Assembly (NCBI GenBank): GCA_016776725.1
Contig: JADHSV010000032.1
Coordinates: 1-37,600 of the forward strand
Reading direction: 5' to 3'
DNA length: 37,600 nt
Source of the DNA: Rhodospirillales bacterium
GTDB taxonomy: Bacteria; Pseudomonadota; Alphaproteobacteria; Rhodospirillales; Shumkoniaceae
Position numbers and translations under genes: made by a program. The notes beneath the pieces are model-generated. The model was not told the origin of the DNA, made no database searches, and saw only the letters and a program-made list of their open reading frames with translations. Shown in pieces: positions 26,443-35,777 of the stretch. How positions within the stretch are numbered: position 1 is the first letter of the stretch; the number at the start of each line of letters is the position of its first letter.

Positions 26443-27587
26443 AGTTTGTTGACGAATTTCGCGACCGCGAACTGGCCCAAAACCTCGCCACTGCAATAGC
26501 TGCCGCGGCGCGCCCCGATCGCGACTACTACATCATGGAATTTTGTGGCGGCCACACCCACGCGATCTTTCGCTACGGCGTTCAGGACTTTCTGCCCGCC
26601 AACGTCCATCTGGTTCACGGCCCCGGCTGCCCGGTTTGTGTGCTGCCGGTGGGTCGCATAGACAACGCCGTCGAACTGGCCTGCGATAACGACGTTATTC
26701 TTTGCACCTACGGCGACTTGCTGCGGGTTCCGGGCTCCAACGGCATGAGCCTGCTGCGCGCCAAGGCCGAAGGGGCGGATGTGCGAATGGTGTATTCGTG
26801 CCTGGATGCGCTGACCATCGCCGCCGAAAACCCGAAACGAGAGGTCGTCTTTTTCGCCATCGGGTTCGAGACGACAACGCCGCCCACGGCGGTCGCCCTG
26901 AAGTCCGCCAAGGCGCAGGGATTTACGAATTTCAGTGTTTTTTGCAATCACGTTCTGACCCCGGCGGCGATCACCAATATTCTGGAAAGCCCCGAGGTTA
27001 GAAACCTGGGAACCGTGGCGCTGGACGGATTTATCGGTCCCGCCCATGTCAGCGCCGTCATCGGCAGCCAGCCGTTCGAATTTTTCGCCGAGGAGTATCA
27101 GCGGCCCGTGGTTATCGCGGGGTTCGAGCCGCTTGATGTCATGCAGTCCGTTCTCATGCTGATCCGGCAGATGAACGATGGCCGCGCCGAGGTGGAAAAC
27201 GAATACACCCGCGTGGTTACGCGCGAGGGCAACGTGAAGGCCCAGGCCCTGGTCGCCGAGGTATTCGAGTTGCGCGCCGCGTTTGAATGGCGCGGGCTTG
27301 GTCTGGTTCCCTACAGCGCCCTGCGCATCAAGGAAGAGTTCGCCGAATTTGATGCCGAGAAGCGCTTTTCGGTTTCAAGCAGCGTGGGCAAGGAAAACAA
27401 GGCGTGCGAATGCGGCGCCATTTTGCGCGGTGTCAAGAAACCGACGGATTGCAAGATCTTCGGAACCGTCTGTACGCCCGAATCGCCCATGGGGTCGTGC
27501 ATGGTGTCCTCGGAAGGGGCGTGCGCCGCCTATTACACGTTCGGCCGGTTCCGCGAAGAAGAACGACAGGAAACACCACGAAAATGA
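26439..27587 (+). CDS. hypD: hydrogenase cofactor scaffold HypD
   Basis: HypD binds the iron on which the cyanide and CO ligands are assembled. It shows MEFCGGHTHAIFRYG (iron-site Cys near 37), HGPGCPVCVLPVGRID (second Cys pair near 66-69), FAIGFETTTPPTA and the C-terminal cluster cysteines in ENKACECGAILRG and FGTVCTPESPMGSCMVSSEGACAAYY. The 382 residues are normal. Start is TTG overlapping the hypC stop by 4 bases. Stop overlaps the hypE start as ATGA, so the genes are translationally coupled. Confidence 0.96.
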   Translation: MKFVDEFRDRELAQNLATAIAAAARPDRDYYIMEFCGGHTHAIFRYGVQDFLPANVHLVHGPGCPVCVLPVGRIDNAVELACDNDVILCTYGDLLRVPGSNGMSLLRAKAEGADVRMVYSCLDALTIAAENPKREVVFFAIGFETTTPPTAVALKSAKAQGFTNFSVFCNHVLTPAAITNILESPEVRNLGTVALDGFIGPAHVSAVIGSQPFEFFAEEYQRPVVIAGFEPLDVMQSVLMLIRQMNDGRAEVENEYTRVVTREGNVKAQALVAEVFELRAAFEWRGLGLVPYSALRIKEEFAEFDAEKRFSVSSSVGKENKACECGAILRGVKKPTDCKIFGTVCTPESPMGSCMVSSEGACAAYYTFGRFREEERQETPRK

Positions 27588-28633
27588 CGCAAGCCCGCAA
27601 ACCCTACGTCCGTCCCATCGATTTCGAGAACCGGCGGGTTGATCTGACCCACGGCAGCGGCGGACGCGCCATGGCCCAGTTGATCGAGGAGCTGTTCGAA
27701 AAAGAATTCGACAACAGCCTGCTTTCGCAGCGCAACGATCAGGCCGTGTTCGAGGTTCTGGCGGGCCGCATGGCCATGACCACCGACGGTTTCGTCATTT
27801 CGCCGCATTTTTTCCCCGGCGGGAACATCGGCTCGCTGGCGGTGCACGGCACCGTTAACGACGTGGCCATGGCCGGAGCCAAACCGCTTTATCTGTCGGT
27901 CGGCATGATCCTCGAAGAAGGATATCCGTTGGCTGATCTGAAAAAGATCGTCCAGTCCATGGCCGCTGCGGCCCGCGAAGCGGGCGTCATGATCGTAACC
28001 GGCGATACCAAGGTCGTCGAAAAAGGAAGCGGCGACGGCATTTTCATCACCACCACGGGGGTGGGCGTCGTTCCCGAAGGCGTCGAGGTTTCGGCCGATA
28101 GGGCGATGCCCGGCGACAAGGTGCTGGTCAGCGGCTCCATGGGCGATCATGGCGTGGCCATCATGTCGAAGCGCGAAAACCTGACGTTCGAGACCGAAAT
28201 CGAGTCCGACTGTGCGTCCTTGAACGGCATGGTGGAGAAGATCATCGCCGCCGCGCCCGGCGTTCATGTGCTGCGCGATCCCACGCGTGGCGGTCTGGCG
28301 GCCGTGCTCAACGAAATCGCCTTGCAGTCCGGTGTCGGCGTCAAGGTGCGCGAGGCGGACGTGCCCGTTCGCCAGGAAGTCCACGGCGCGTGCGAACTGT
28401 TGGGCCTCGATCCCATGTATGTGGCCAATGAGGGCAAGCTGGTGGCCTTTTGCGCCGCCGAGGATGCAGACAACATCCTTGCCGCCATGCAGGCCGATCC
28501 GCTGGGCAGGAACGCGGCCATTATCGGCGAGGTGATTGAGGATTCGCGCAATTTCGTGCAAATGGAAACGGCGTTCGGGGGAATGCGCATTGTGGACTGG
28601 CTTGCCGGTGAACAGTTGCCGCGCATCTGCTGA
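27584..28633 (+). CDS. hypE: carbamoyl dehydratase HypE
   Basis: HypE takes the carbamoyl group from HypF on its C-terminal Cys and dehydrates it with ATP to thiocyanate. The 349-residue protein has LTHGSGGRAMAQLIEELF (about 20-37), GGNIGSLAVHGTVNDVAMAGAKPLYLS and DPTRGGLAAVLNEIA of the PurM fold, and ends in PRIC, the carrier Cys being the last residue. The ATG at 27584 overlaps the hypD stop; the longer upstream frame is inside hypD and is not coding. Its stop overlaps the hypX start by one base. Confidence 0.96.
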   Translation: MTQARKPYVRPIDFENRRVDLTHGSGGRAMAQLIEELFEKEFDNSLLSQRNDQAVFEVLAGRMAMTTDGFVISPHFFPGGNIGSLAVHGTVNDVAMAGAKPLYLSVGMILEEGYPLADLKKIVQSMAAAAREAGVMIVTGDTKVVEKGSGDGIFITTTGVGVVPEGVEVSADRAMPGDKVLVSGSMGDHGVAIMSKRENLTFETEIESDCASLNGMVEKIIAAAPGVHVLRDPTRGGLAAVLNEIALQSGVGVKVREADVPVRQEVHGACELLGLDPMYVANEGKLVAFCAAEDADNILAAMQADPLGRNAAIIGEVIEDSRNFVQMETAFGGMRIVDWLAGEQLPRIC

Positions 28634-30288
28634 TGCGGATTTTATTTCTTACCCACGCGTTCAACAGCCTGACACAAAGCCTCTTCGTCGAACTGACCAC
28701 GCGCGGACACGACGTCTCAATCGAATTCGATATCAACGACACCGTAACCCGTGAAGCGGTTTCCCTTTTTCGCCCCGATCTGATTGTCGCGCCCTATCTG
28801 CGCCGCGCCATACCGGAGGACGTGTGGCGAAACAATATCTGTCTGATCGTTCATCCCGGCATCAAGGGGGATCGCGGGCCGTCGGCCCTGGATTGGGCGA
28901 TCATGAACGCCGAGACCGACTGGGGCGTAACCGTCCTTCAGGCGACGGGCGAAATGGATGCCGGCGACATCTGGGCGGGCGGGCATTTCCTTGTGCGCGA
29001 GGCTACGAAAAGCAGCCTGTATCGCCGCGAGGTCACGCAGGGGGCTCTGGATGCCGTAGTTAAGGCCATCGGCAAGATAGAGGCGGGCGGGTTGGTGCCG
29101 GAGCCGCAGGATTTGAGTGTCGCATTTCGACCCTTGGTAAAGCAGGAAAACCGCGCTATCGACTGGGCGAGGGACGATACCGCCACCGTTTTGCGCAAAA
29201 TACGCGCGGCGGACGGATTTCCGGGCGTTGATGACGTGATTGGCGGGAATGCGTATGCGCTTTTCGACGCTCATCCCGAAACCGGCGTGAAAGGCGTGCC
29301 GGGCCAGATCATAGGACGGCGTCACCATGCTATTTGCCGGGCGACCAGAGACGGCGCGGTATGGATCACGCACTTGAAACCGGCCCGGACTGCCGGGGAA
29401 CGACCCTTCAAGCGCCCGGCGGCGATGGCCCTGGGAAACGAGTTGGACGGCGTGCCCGAAATTCTGGAACCGACATGGCGGGAAATTCGCTACGAAGAGG
29501 CCGACGGTGTCGGTTATCTGTATTTCCCGTTCTACAACGGGGCCATGAGCACGGACCAATGCAAGCGCCTGGAAGCCGCGTATCGGGAGGCCTGTTCACA
29601 GGATACGCGCGCTATCGTTCTTATGGGGGGTGGCGATTTCTGGTCCAACGGCATGCATCTGGGGGCCATCGAGGGGGCCGACAGCCCGGCCGAGGAATCG
29701 TGGCGCAACATCAATGCCATCGACGATTTGTGCCACGCCATTATAACGACCGAAACCCACCTTACCGTTGCCGCCATGCGTGGAAACGCGGGGGCTGGGG
29801 GTGTGTTCCTTGCGTTGGCGGCGGATCGGGTGATCGCAGCACCCCATGTCGTTCTGAACCCGCACTACAAGAACATGGGCAATCTTTATGGTTCGGAATA
29901 CTGGACGTATTTGTTGCCCAAGCGGGTCGGCGAGGCCGGTGTTTCGCGCGTCATGGGCCGGCGCTTGCCCATCGGCGCGCCAGAGGCCGCGCAAATGGGG
30001 CTGATCGACGAATGCCTGGATGGCGGCAAAATTCGCGATTATGCAAAAGCTTTTGCCAATGCCGGGGACGTCCCAGCCCGGCTGGCCGCGAAACGAAAAT
30101 CACGGCGTGAAGACGAGGCCGCGCGGCCTCTTGCGGAATATCGGAAAGACGAATTGGAACGGATGCGCCTGAACTTCTTCGGCTTTGATCCCAGCTATCA
30201 CATCGCCAGATACAATTTCATGCGTAAAACTCCCGCATCCCGCACGCCGCTGTTTATTGCCAGCCATCGCCGCATGGGCGGAAAATAG
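28633..30288 (+). CDS. hypX: HypX (HoxX), CO-ligand synthesis for the NiFe centre
   Basis: HypX makes the active-site CO from formyl-tetrahydrofolate through formyl-CoA, allowing maturation when O2 is present. The N-terminal 250 or so residues are a formyltransferase-like domain (VHPGIKGDRGPSALDWAIM, AGDIWAGGHF, SSLYRREVT). The C-terminal 260 are enoyl-CoA-hydratase-like (MGGGDFWSNGMHLGAIEG, MRGNAGAGGVFLALAADRVIAA, NPHYKNMGNLYGSEYWTYLLPKRVG). Length 551 is as expected. It overlaps hypE by one base and ends the operon. Its presence suggests the hydrogenase is assembled under air or low O2. Confidence 0.93.
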   Translation: MRILFLTHAFNSLTQSLFVELTTRGHDVSIEFDINDTVTREAVSLFRPDLIVAPYLRRAIPEDVWRNNICLIVHPGIKGDRGPSALDWAIMNAETDWGVTVLQATGEMDAGDIWAGGHFLVREATKSSLYRREVTQGALDAVVKAIGKIEAGGLVPEPQDLSVAFRPLVKQENRAIDWARDDTATVLRKIRAADGFPGVDDVIGGNAYALFDAHPETGVKGVPGQIIGRRHHAICRATRDGAVWITHLKPARTAGERPFKRPAAMALGNELDGVPEILEPTWREIRYEEADGVGYLYFPFYNGAMSTDQCKRLEAAYREACSQDTRAIVLMGGGDFWSNGMHLGAIEGADSPAEESWRNINAIDDLCHAIITTETHLTVAAMRGNAGAGGVFLALAADRVIAAPHVVLNPHYKNMGNLYGSEYWTYLLPKRVGEAGVSRVMGRRLPIGAPEAAQMGLIDECLDGGKIRDYAKAFANAGDVPARLAAKRKSRREDEAARPLAEYRKDELERMRLNFFGFDPSYHIARYNFMRKTPASRTPLFIASHRRMGGK

Positions 30289-30540
30289 CAAGAATATTGG
30301 CTCCGGCCCTGCCATATAACGTTAAACGAGTTTAATTTTTCGGCTGCCTTTTTTTGCGCCGAAACGGGACTTTTATGTCAACTCGGTCGTTGACACGGAG
30401 GAGGGGGAGGAGTCACGCTTGTGGTAACAGACGAGCTGATTCTCGGCCCGTGCTTTTGGACGAGTTGGTCGATCGAGAGCGCGCGTTTTTGCGTTTCGGT
30501 GACCGAATAGGATTCCTTGGGGGAAAACAGGTTGGCTAAC

Positions 30541-31848
30541 ATGATGAAAACAGTAACGGCAGTTGGGGTGGCGGCGATGGTGGCAGTCGCCGGAGTGTCG
30601 GCATATCCAGGCCTATCCTTGGCCGCGGATGTCAGCAGCAGTCGCATAAAAGCGGCGCCGCAGGGCGTTCAGCTTGCGAAGAGCCAATTGTTCGACAGCG
30701 GCGGGATTTTCGGCCGCATGCTGCAGGGCGATACCCGCAAGAAAAGTGGCGGTGGCGGAAATGTACGTGTTGGCGGCGATCCCATTGCCAATGCATTGCG
30801 CCAGATTGACGTCGGCAAGGGCATTCAGGAAAAAGCGCTCAAGCTTGAGGAAAGCGTCCGCCGGGTCATTTATACGGTCAAGCTGTATCAGGCCCTGAAC
30901 GGCGGTATCTGGTACAAGCTGGGGCTCCAGCTCAACGATATCTACAAACTCAATGATCAGGCCGAGGCCGCTTGGGTGAACGATTTCATTGCCGCGACAA
31001 AGGCCAAACGGGTCGCCGGGCAAAACGCTTTGAAGTTCGTGGAAATTAACGCCGTAGAGGACATAAACGGCCAAAACCACACGATCTCGGGAAACAACAA
31101 TAAAATCGCTGTGTTGCGTAAATCCGTCGCCGCTTATGCCAACGCGGTTGCGGGGCAGGGCAGTTTCGAGGGATTGGTCGCCAACCAGAATATTCCGCTC
31201 AACGAAATGATGAACGCGTACCTGACCCACGTCGAAGATATTACGGCGACCATGGAAGGTGCCGCGCTTACCTTTGGCGACATGTCCAAGTCCTATGAAG
31301 ACGCGGTCTTCGAGATGGACAGGGCCATTGCGCTGTTTAATGAACAAAGTGGTCTGGTTGCGGCCGAGGTGACCAAGCACATCGCCATTCTGGCGCTGGA
31401 AGTCGCCAATCTGACCCAAGCCGTTGATCGGGCGAAGGACAATCCCTTCGGCATGATCCTGGTGCTGGCTCAGGGAATCGGCATCATCCAGGACCTCAAC
31501 TCCATGCAGGAGACGCTTAGCAGCTTCAACAAAACCAAAGACTGGTTCGATGCAAACTCGCAGGAAATCCTGGCTGCCAGTCAGGGGGCCCGGCTTGAAC
31601 TGGCCCAGTCGCTGGAAACGATGCAGCAAATCCGCCCCGTTTTGGTGGCGTCGTGGCGGCGTCAGTGCAGTGCGGTGGCCACGGCTGCAGCCAGCCAGCG
31701 TATGGAAACCCTTGCTTTTGAAAGCGAGTTGGAAGCGGTGCGTGCGCGCGGGCGGCAAAAGGCTCCGGCGGTCGAGAAGGCCGACATGGACGAGTTTGAT
31801 GACCTGCTTGTCAAGCCGCGGCGCCTGAAGAAGTCGAAAAAGGGCTGA
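30541..31848 (+). CDS. exported helical protein of unknown function, first gene of the envelope cluster
   Basis: I do not recognise a family. About 435 residues: a signal peptide with hydrophobic core and possible cleavage at LSLAA-DVS, a Gly/Lys patch (KKSGGGGN near 60), then a long mostly helical body. Near 290-325 lies a more hydrophobic stretch (NPFGMILVLAQGIGIIQDL) between long amphipathic helices. That layout recalls helical pore-formers or coiled-coil envelope proteins, but no motif proves it. The C-terminus is basic (RRLKKSKKG). The ATG pair at 30541 follows an AGG 9 bases upstream; a TTG at 30517 is the other option. The lipoprotein gene 55 bp on is probably co-transcribed. Confidence 0.7.
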   Translation: MMKTVTAVGVAAMVAVAGVSAYPGLSLAADVSSSRIKAAPQGVQLAKSQLFDSGGIFGRMLQGDTRKKSGGGGNVRVGGDPIANALRQIDVGKGIQEKALKLEESVRRVIYTVKLYQALNGGIWYKLGLQLNDIYKLNDQAEAAWVNDFIAATKAKRVAGQNALKFVEINAVEDINGQNHTISGNNNKIAVLRKSVAAYANAVAGQGSFEGLVANQNIPLNEMMNAYLTHVEDITATMEGAALTFGDMSKSYEDAVFEMDRAIALFNEQSGLVAAEVTKHIAILALEVANLTQAVDRAKDNPFGMILVLAQGIGIIQDLNSMQETLSSFNKTKDWFDANSQEILAASQGARLELAQSLETMQQIRPVLVASWRRQCSAVATAAASQRMETLAFESELEAVRARGRQKAPAVEKADMDEFDDLLVKPRRLKKSKKG

Positions 31849-31903
31849 GCATTCGTAATCACAAAAGCGGCGCGCTGATCCGCGACGCGGGGGATTTGGA
31901 AAG

Positions 31904-32152
31904 ATGAAAGCGTTAAAATTTGCAGTGTTGGGGACGATTTTCATGGGCTTGGCGGCCTGTACGCCGCAATCGGCCAAACAGGCCCGTGGCGACCTTCATT
32001 TGACGTCCGGCGCGGCTGCGGCGGCGTCGAAAACGGCTGCCAATGAAAGCCTTATGATGGGAACCGTGGCGTCCGACATCATGGTCGATGTCCAGAATAT
32101 CCAGGAGATCGAAGCCATGTTCGATGAACGAAGGCTGATTTCGTTCGATTAG
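31904..32152 (+). CDS. small putative lipoprotein
   Basis: 82 residues. MKALKFAVLGTIFMGLAAC is a clear lipoprotein signal with lipobox LAAC (Cys 19). The mature part is only about 64 residues: a Gln/Lys/Ala stretch (PQSAKQARGD, SGAAAAASKTAANES) and a likely helix at the end (VDVQNIQEIEAMFDERRLISFD). No family recognised. GGAAAG precedes the ATG. The next gene has its AGGAGG starting 2 bases before this stop codon ends, which fits coupled expression. Its small size and lipid anchor suggest it tethers or chaperones a partner in the cluster. Confidence 0.75.
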   Translation: MKALKFAVLGTIFMGLAACTPQSAKQARGDLHLTSGAAAAASKTAANESLMMGTVASDIMVDVQNIQEIEAMFDERRLISFD

Positions 32153-32162
32153 GAGGCACTTG

Positions 32163-33398
32163 ATGCGGCGAGACATAACGAAAGTCGGAAAATTGCTATC
32201 CGTCGTTGGGCTCGCCGTATCGATCTGGGCCGCGTTGCCCGCTGTTGCCGATGCCGCCGTGGCCGAGTTCTTCTGGGCCGGCTTCAACATTTCCGATCCC
32301 GGGGTCGACAAGGGTAAAGTCGAAGGCGTTCTTTACAAGGATGCCGACCCCCATTTCCGAAGCCGCAACAAGGGATCGATCGCACCCCTTTTGGGGGGCT
32401 TGAAATGGGACGAATTCAGCTATTTTGAAACTGCGTCCGAGACCGGCTACATCAAGGAGAACATGCGCGACGTCTACGGCGTGTTTCTTTCCATTGACCG
32501 GGTCATGCGGTTCAGCCCCAGCGTCGTCGAGGTCGCCGGGAAACGGGTCAAGAAGTACTACACCTATATCTTCGTCACCCTGAACGTTTTCGCGGCCGAT
32601 ACCCGGAACCTGGTGTTTTCACACCCGCTGTTTCTGACCGAGGTATTCGAGCGGCCGCCCGACGTGGCCGATTTGCTGCGCATCACGCTGGGCAAGTTCG
32701 CCATGCAGCTTAAAGACCCGGCCAATCCCTACACCCAAAAGATCGCGCAAAGCCTGCAGGGCTATTTCGGCCCGCCGGGGGTTTCCCTTGAAGCCATCCG
32801 GCGCACGCAGAACCCCATTCACGCCATCGACGGCTACTTTGCCAATACTTTTGGTGTGATGGATCTTTGTGACGAGTGTGTCGCCGTTGCCGATAAATCC
32901 GGCATGACCAAGCCCGATACGGCGACCATGGGCGCCTTCGCCCGCTTTTTCCTGAACGCGCGTCTGGCCCAATACCGGCAGGTGGCGTTCCAGCCAGAGC
33001 AATCGCGTACGGTCGAGGAACGAACGGGTGATGCGGCGGCAACGGCCAAGGAAGGCGACATCAAACGCGATTGGTCGGAATTCTGTCTGCCCGAGTATGA
33101 CGAGACCGGAAAAAGCCGCATTTGTGTGAAAGTCTTGCCACCCAGGAACCCCATATGGATCGCTGTGCGATCTTTGGTGAAACCGTCCAAAGGGTCCGGT
33201 GCGCTGGTCAAGCTTGGGTTCAAGGCCGTTGTCGATATCGAGGCCGAGTTGGCCGGACGGGCCCAGCCCCTTGAGACGCGCCTCGCCGAAATGGCCTATC
33301 AGGTTCCGGCTGTGCAGGGTGAGGCGGTGTCAAATGTGTATTATATCAATACGTTAATGAAAGCTATTAACAAAATGAATAAAGAAACAATCAGGTGA
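32163..33398 (+). CDS. exported protein of unknown function (envelope cluster)
   Basis: 411 residues with a signal peptide (LLSVVGLAVSIWAALPAVADA-AVA). Unrecognised family. The body is a mixed alpha/beta fold: WAGFNISDPG near the start, a block with YTYIFVTLNVFAADTRNLVFSHP (about 136-158) that looks like paired strands, and cysteines in MDLCDECVAVAD (about 237-248) and FCLPEY/RICVKVL (about 307-324), which could bind metal or form disulfides in the periplasm. AGGAGG at 32151-32156 fixes the ATG at 32163; a TTG three bases earlier is too close. The gene is 7 bp before the next one. Confidence 0.75.
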   Translation: MRRDITKVGKLLSVVGLAVSIWAALPAVADAAVAEFFWAGFNISDPGVDKGKVEGVLYKDADPHFRSRNKGSIAPLLGGLKWDEFSYFETASETGYIKENMRDVYGVFLSIDRVMRFSPSVVEVAGKRVKKYYTYIFVTLNVFAADTRNLVFSHPLFLTEVFERPPDVADLLRITLGKFAMQLKDPANPYTQKIAQSLQGYFGPPGVSLEAIRRTQNPIHAIDGYFANTFGVMDLCDECVAVADKSGMTKPDTATMGAFARFFLNARLAQYRQVAFQPEQSRTVEERTGDAAATAKEGDIKRDWSEFCLPEYDETGKSRICVKVLPPRNPIWIAVRSLVKPSKGSGALVKLGFKAVVDIEAELAGRAQPLETRLAEMAYQVPAVQGEAVSNVYYINTLMKAINKMNKETIR

Positions 33399-33405
33399 TG
33401 CGCCA

Positions 33406-34611
33406 ATGAAAAAGGCTTTGGTAACTTTATTGGCGGCGCTGTTTGTCGGGAATTCGGCCCTTGCCGCCGTCGATGATCCGGGGGTTGTCCGGGTCAATTC
33501 GGTTGTCGTTGCTCCGGCGGCAAGTGTGGGCGAGGCCGAGGCCGAGGCCAAACGCGCGGCATTGCAGCGCGTTATCGGCATGCGCGGCAATTTGCAGATT
33601 CGTGACGCCGACGTGCGGCAAATGATGTCCGAGGTGGACGGGATCGTCCAAACGCGGCACGTCCTGAATGCCAACGCCGTCGGCGGGAAGTACCAGCCCG
33701 CATTCTATTTCAATGTCGGCATGGATCGCATTAACGAGATTATCCAACAGGCCGATGCCGGTGAAATTGCCGTGCTGGGCTCGCCGCGCATCCAGGTGGC
33801 GATTGTCATCCGCCGCCTGCCCAAGGCGTTCAGCGAAGGCGATGACCGCGAAATCTATATCGATGATCTGAACGAGACGGTTAAGGAGTATTACGGGCGG
33901 GCCGGATTTATGCTGGTCGATTTCCTCAATTTCGACGAAGAGGAACTATATACACTTAAGCGCCTGAAATCCCTGGAGCGGAAGGTGTTCAACCCCATGA
34001 ACCCGCCGACGGCCATCGACTTTTACCTGTTGGGCCAGCTTGATATTCCGGGTGACAGCGTCAAGGAGCGGGACGGCGGCGCCTATTGGCGGGCCAACGC
34101 CAAGCTGCAGATCAAGTTACTGGATTTGAACAGCGGCCAGCCGGTTTCAAGCAGCCGCACGGTGGAGGGAACAGGGCAATCGGCGCGCGAAAGCGTGGAC
34201 GACGCCCTGCGTAACGTGGTCAAGGCCATCCAGCAGAAGGCCAGCGCGCCGGATATTCTGAAAACCTGGAACCGCAACATCCAGACCGGCATGCAATATG
34301 AAATCACGTTTTGCGAAAAGGAACTGAAGTACGATTATTTTAATAATCTTGCCAAATACCTGGAACAATTCGGTACACTGTCCGGTGGCAAGAGCGATCA
34401 GGTGCCACTGTACGTGTTCAAGTTCCCTGGCGGCAAAATGATCGATCCGGCCAAGGAATTCGAAAGGATGTTGCAGTCGGTGCAGGGGAGCAAAAGCGAA
34501 TACAAGGATACCTCGGTCCGTCCGATCATATACAAGAAGCACAAGGTGTTTATGTTTGGAAATTCCCCCAACTGTTTCGGCGGGGGCCGTGGGCAACAGG
34601 CCGTCAAGTGA
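33406..34611 (+). CDS. exported FlgT/LPP20-like protein (envelope cluster)
   Basis: 401 residues; signal peptide MKKALVTLLAALFVGNSALA-AV. The first mature part, with GEAEAEAKRAALQRVIGMRG followed by residues on a strand (VVVAP before it, FYFNVGMDRINEI after), resembles the N-terminal repeats of FlgT and LPP20-type envelope proteins, where an Ala-rich helix follows a beta strand. The middle has IQVAIVIRRLP, DFYLLGQLDIPG and RESVDDALRNVVKAI, again strand-helix units. The C-terminal 120 residues (MQYEITFCEKELKYDYFNNLAKYLEQF) may be a small alpha/beta domain shared with the next gene. The likeness is from pattern only. Location should be periplasmic. Confidence 0.7.
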   Translation: MKKALVTLLAALFVGNSALAAVDDPGVVRVNSVVVAPAASVGEAEAEAKRAALQRVIGMRGNLQIRDADVRQMMSEVDGIVQTRHVLNANAVGGKYQPAFYFNVGMDRINEIIQQADAGEIAVLGSPRIQVAIVIRRLPKAFSEGDDREIYIDDLNETVKEYYGRAGFMLVDFLNFDEEELYTLKRLKSLERKVFNPMNPPTAIDFYLLGQLDIPGDSVKERDGGAYWRANAKLQIKLLDLNSGQPVSSSRTVEGTGQSARESVDDALRNVVKAIQQKASAPDILKTWNRNIQTGMQYEITFCEKELKYDYFNNLAKYLEQFGTLSGGKSDQVPLYVFKFPGGKMIDPAKEFERMLQSVQGSKSEYKDTSVRPIIYKKHKVFMFGNSPNCFGGGRGQQAVK

Positions 34612-34734
34612 CGGCAGAAAATGCATTTGAGAGCCTTTCATAGGGGATCTGAGGGGGGTATGCCGAAGATTATGGCCCAAGTGGTTCCATAGAAAGGTGT
34701 GAACGGCTTTATTAACGAGGCAGGAGAATGTGCG

Positions 34735-35763
34735 ATGGTTAGGTTGTCTTCACTCAAGAAAGCGATTTTTGGTGTTGTTGGTTCGTTGGCGCTGGTTTCG
34801 TGCGTCACGGCCCCGACGCCTTCACTGGCGCAGCAGGGAACGGACATTCCCGTCATTGTCATGGGTGAAGACTCCGATCCCATGAGCGTTGCGCGCACGA
34901 GCGATATCTTCCGCCGGGTCATTTCCCAGATCCAGGAACAGATGAGCCGCTATGACTTCTACGTCATCGACGAAGAAATCCTTGCGGTCGAACTGGGCTG
35001 GCAGGTTCGCGCCCGCCGTCCCAAGACCGAACTGATCCAGGTCGTGCAGATGGCTCACCTTAGCCGTAAGCCTGCCCTGCAGGCCCGCGCCATGGTTATC
35101 TTCAAGATTCGCGCGGCGGCCCAGAATGTTGGTTTCGCGACCAAGGCGATGGTTCGCATCACCGGCGATATTTACGATTATCAGGCCAAACGCTTTATCG
35201 GCAGTTGGGAAGCCCCGCGCATGGAATTCCCCGCGCCCGCCAATTGCACCGGCATGTGCATTCAGGAAATCGTCGGCGATAACGCGCGTGACGTTGCCGG
35301 TCAGGTTGGCGACGTGCTGCGTAAAAAGCTGGCTTATCTGACCCGTGGCGCAGGCCGCCCCATGGCGCAGGCCGCTCCCGCCGCCGCCGCTTCGGTTCCC
35401 GCCGGTGCTCCGGTTGCCGGTTGCCCGGCCAGCGCCAATACGGGTTTGGCGTCAACCTACTCTATCGTCATGAGCAACTTCACGACCCGCGAGTATCTGG
35501 AAATCAAGAACGTGATGGAAAACGAATTCCCGTGCTTCATCACCACCCGCAATCCGTATGGCGATACGTCCAAGCGGGTCTATGGGTATGTTTCCAACGC
35601 GTCGGCCAGCAAGATCGAAGAATGGATCAACATTCTGCTGATCGACATGGGCCTCGATCCCGACAGCCAGGTCAAGGTTCTGGTTGCGGGCACCGAGATC
35701 ATGCTCGACAAGATCTTCGGCAGCTCGCCGCAGACACAGGGCCGGACCCCGCGTTTCCAGTAG
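34735..35763 (+). CDS. putative lipoprotein with CsgG/LpoB-like pattern (envelope cluster)
   Basis: 342 residues. MVRLSSLKKAIFGVVGSLALVSC is a lipoprotein signal with lipobox LVSC. The first domain starts with IPVIVMGEDSDP and SDIFRRVISQIQEQMSRYDFYVIDEE, then repeated strand-helix segments, a pattern seen in CsgG, LpoB and related envelope lipoproteins. A Pro/Ala linker (AQAAPAAAASVPAGAPVAG, about 213-231) joins a second domain (TYSIVMSNFTTREYLEIKNVMENEFPCF). Assembly-factor function is a guess. AGGAG 8 bases before the ATG decides the start over the GTG at 34699. A terminator-like hairpin follows at 35778. Confidence 0.7.
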   Translation: MVRLSSLKKAIFGVVGSLALVSCVTAPTPSLAQQGTDIPVIVMGEDSDPMSVARTSDIFRRVISQIQEQMSRYDFYVIDEEILAVELGWQVRARRPKTELIQVVQMAHLSRKPALQARAMVIFKIRAAAQNVGFATKAMVRITGDIYDYQAKRFIGSWEAPRMEFPAPANCTGMCIQEIVGDNARDVAGQVGDVLRKKLAYLTRGAGRPMAQAAPAAAASVPAGAPVAGCPASANTGLASTYSIVMSNFTTREYLEIKNVMENEFPCFITTRNPYGDTSKRVYGYVSNASASKIEEWINILLIDMGLDPDSQVKVLVAGTEIMLDKIFGSSPQTQGRTPRFQ

Positions 35764-35777
35764 AACCCACGAAGATA

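Noticed and set aside
30338..30364. Hairpin TTTCGGC/GCCGAAA after hypX as terminator
   Set aside because: Only seven pairs with a 13-base loop holding the T run, so it would not act as a normal terminator.
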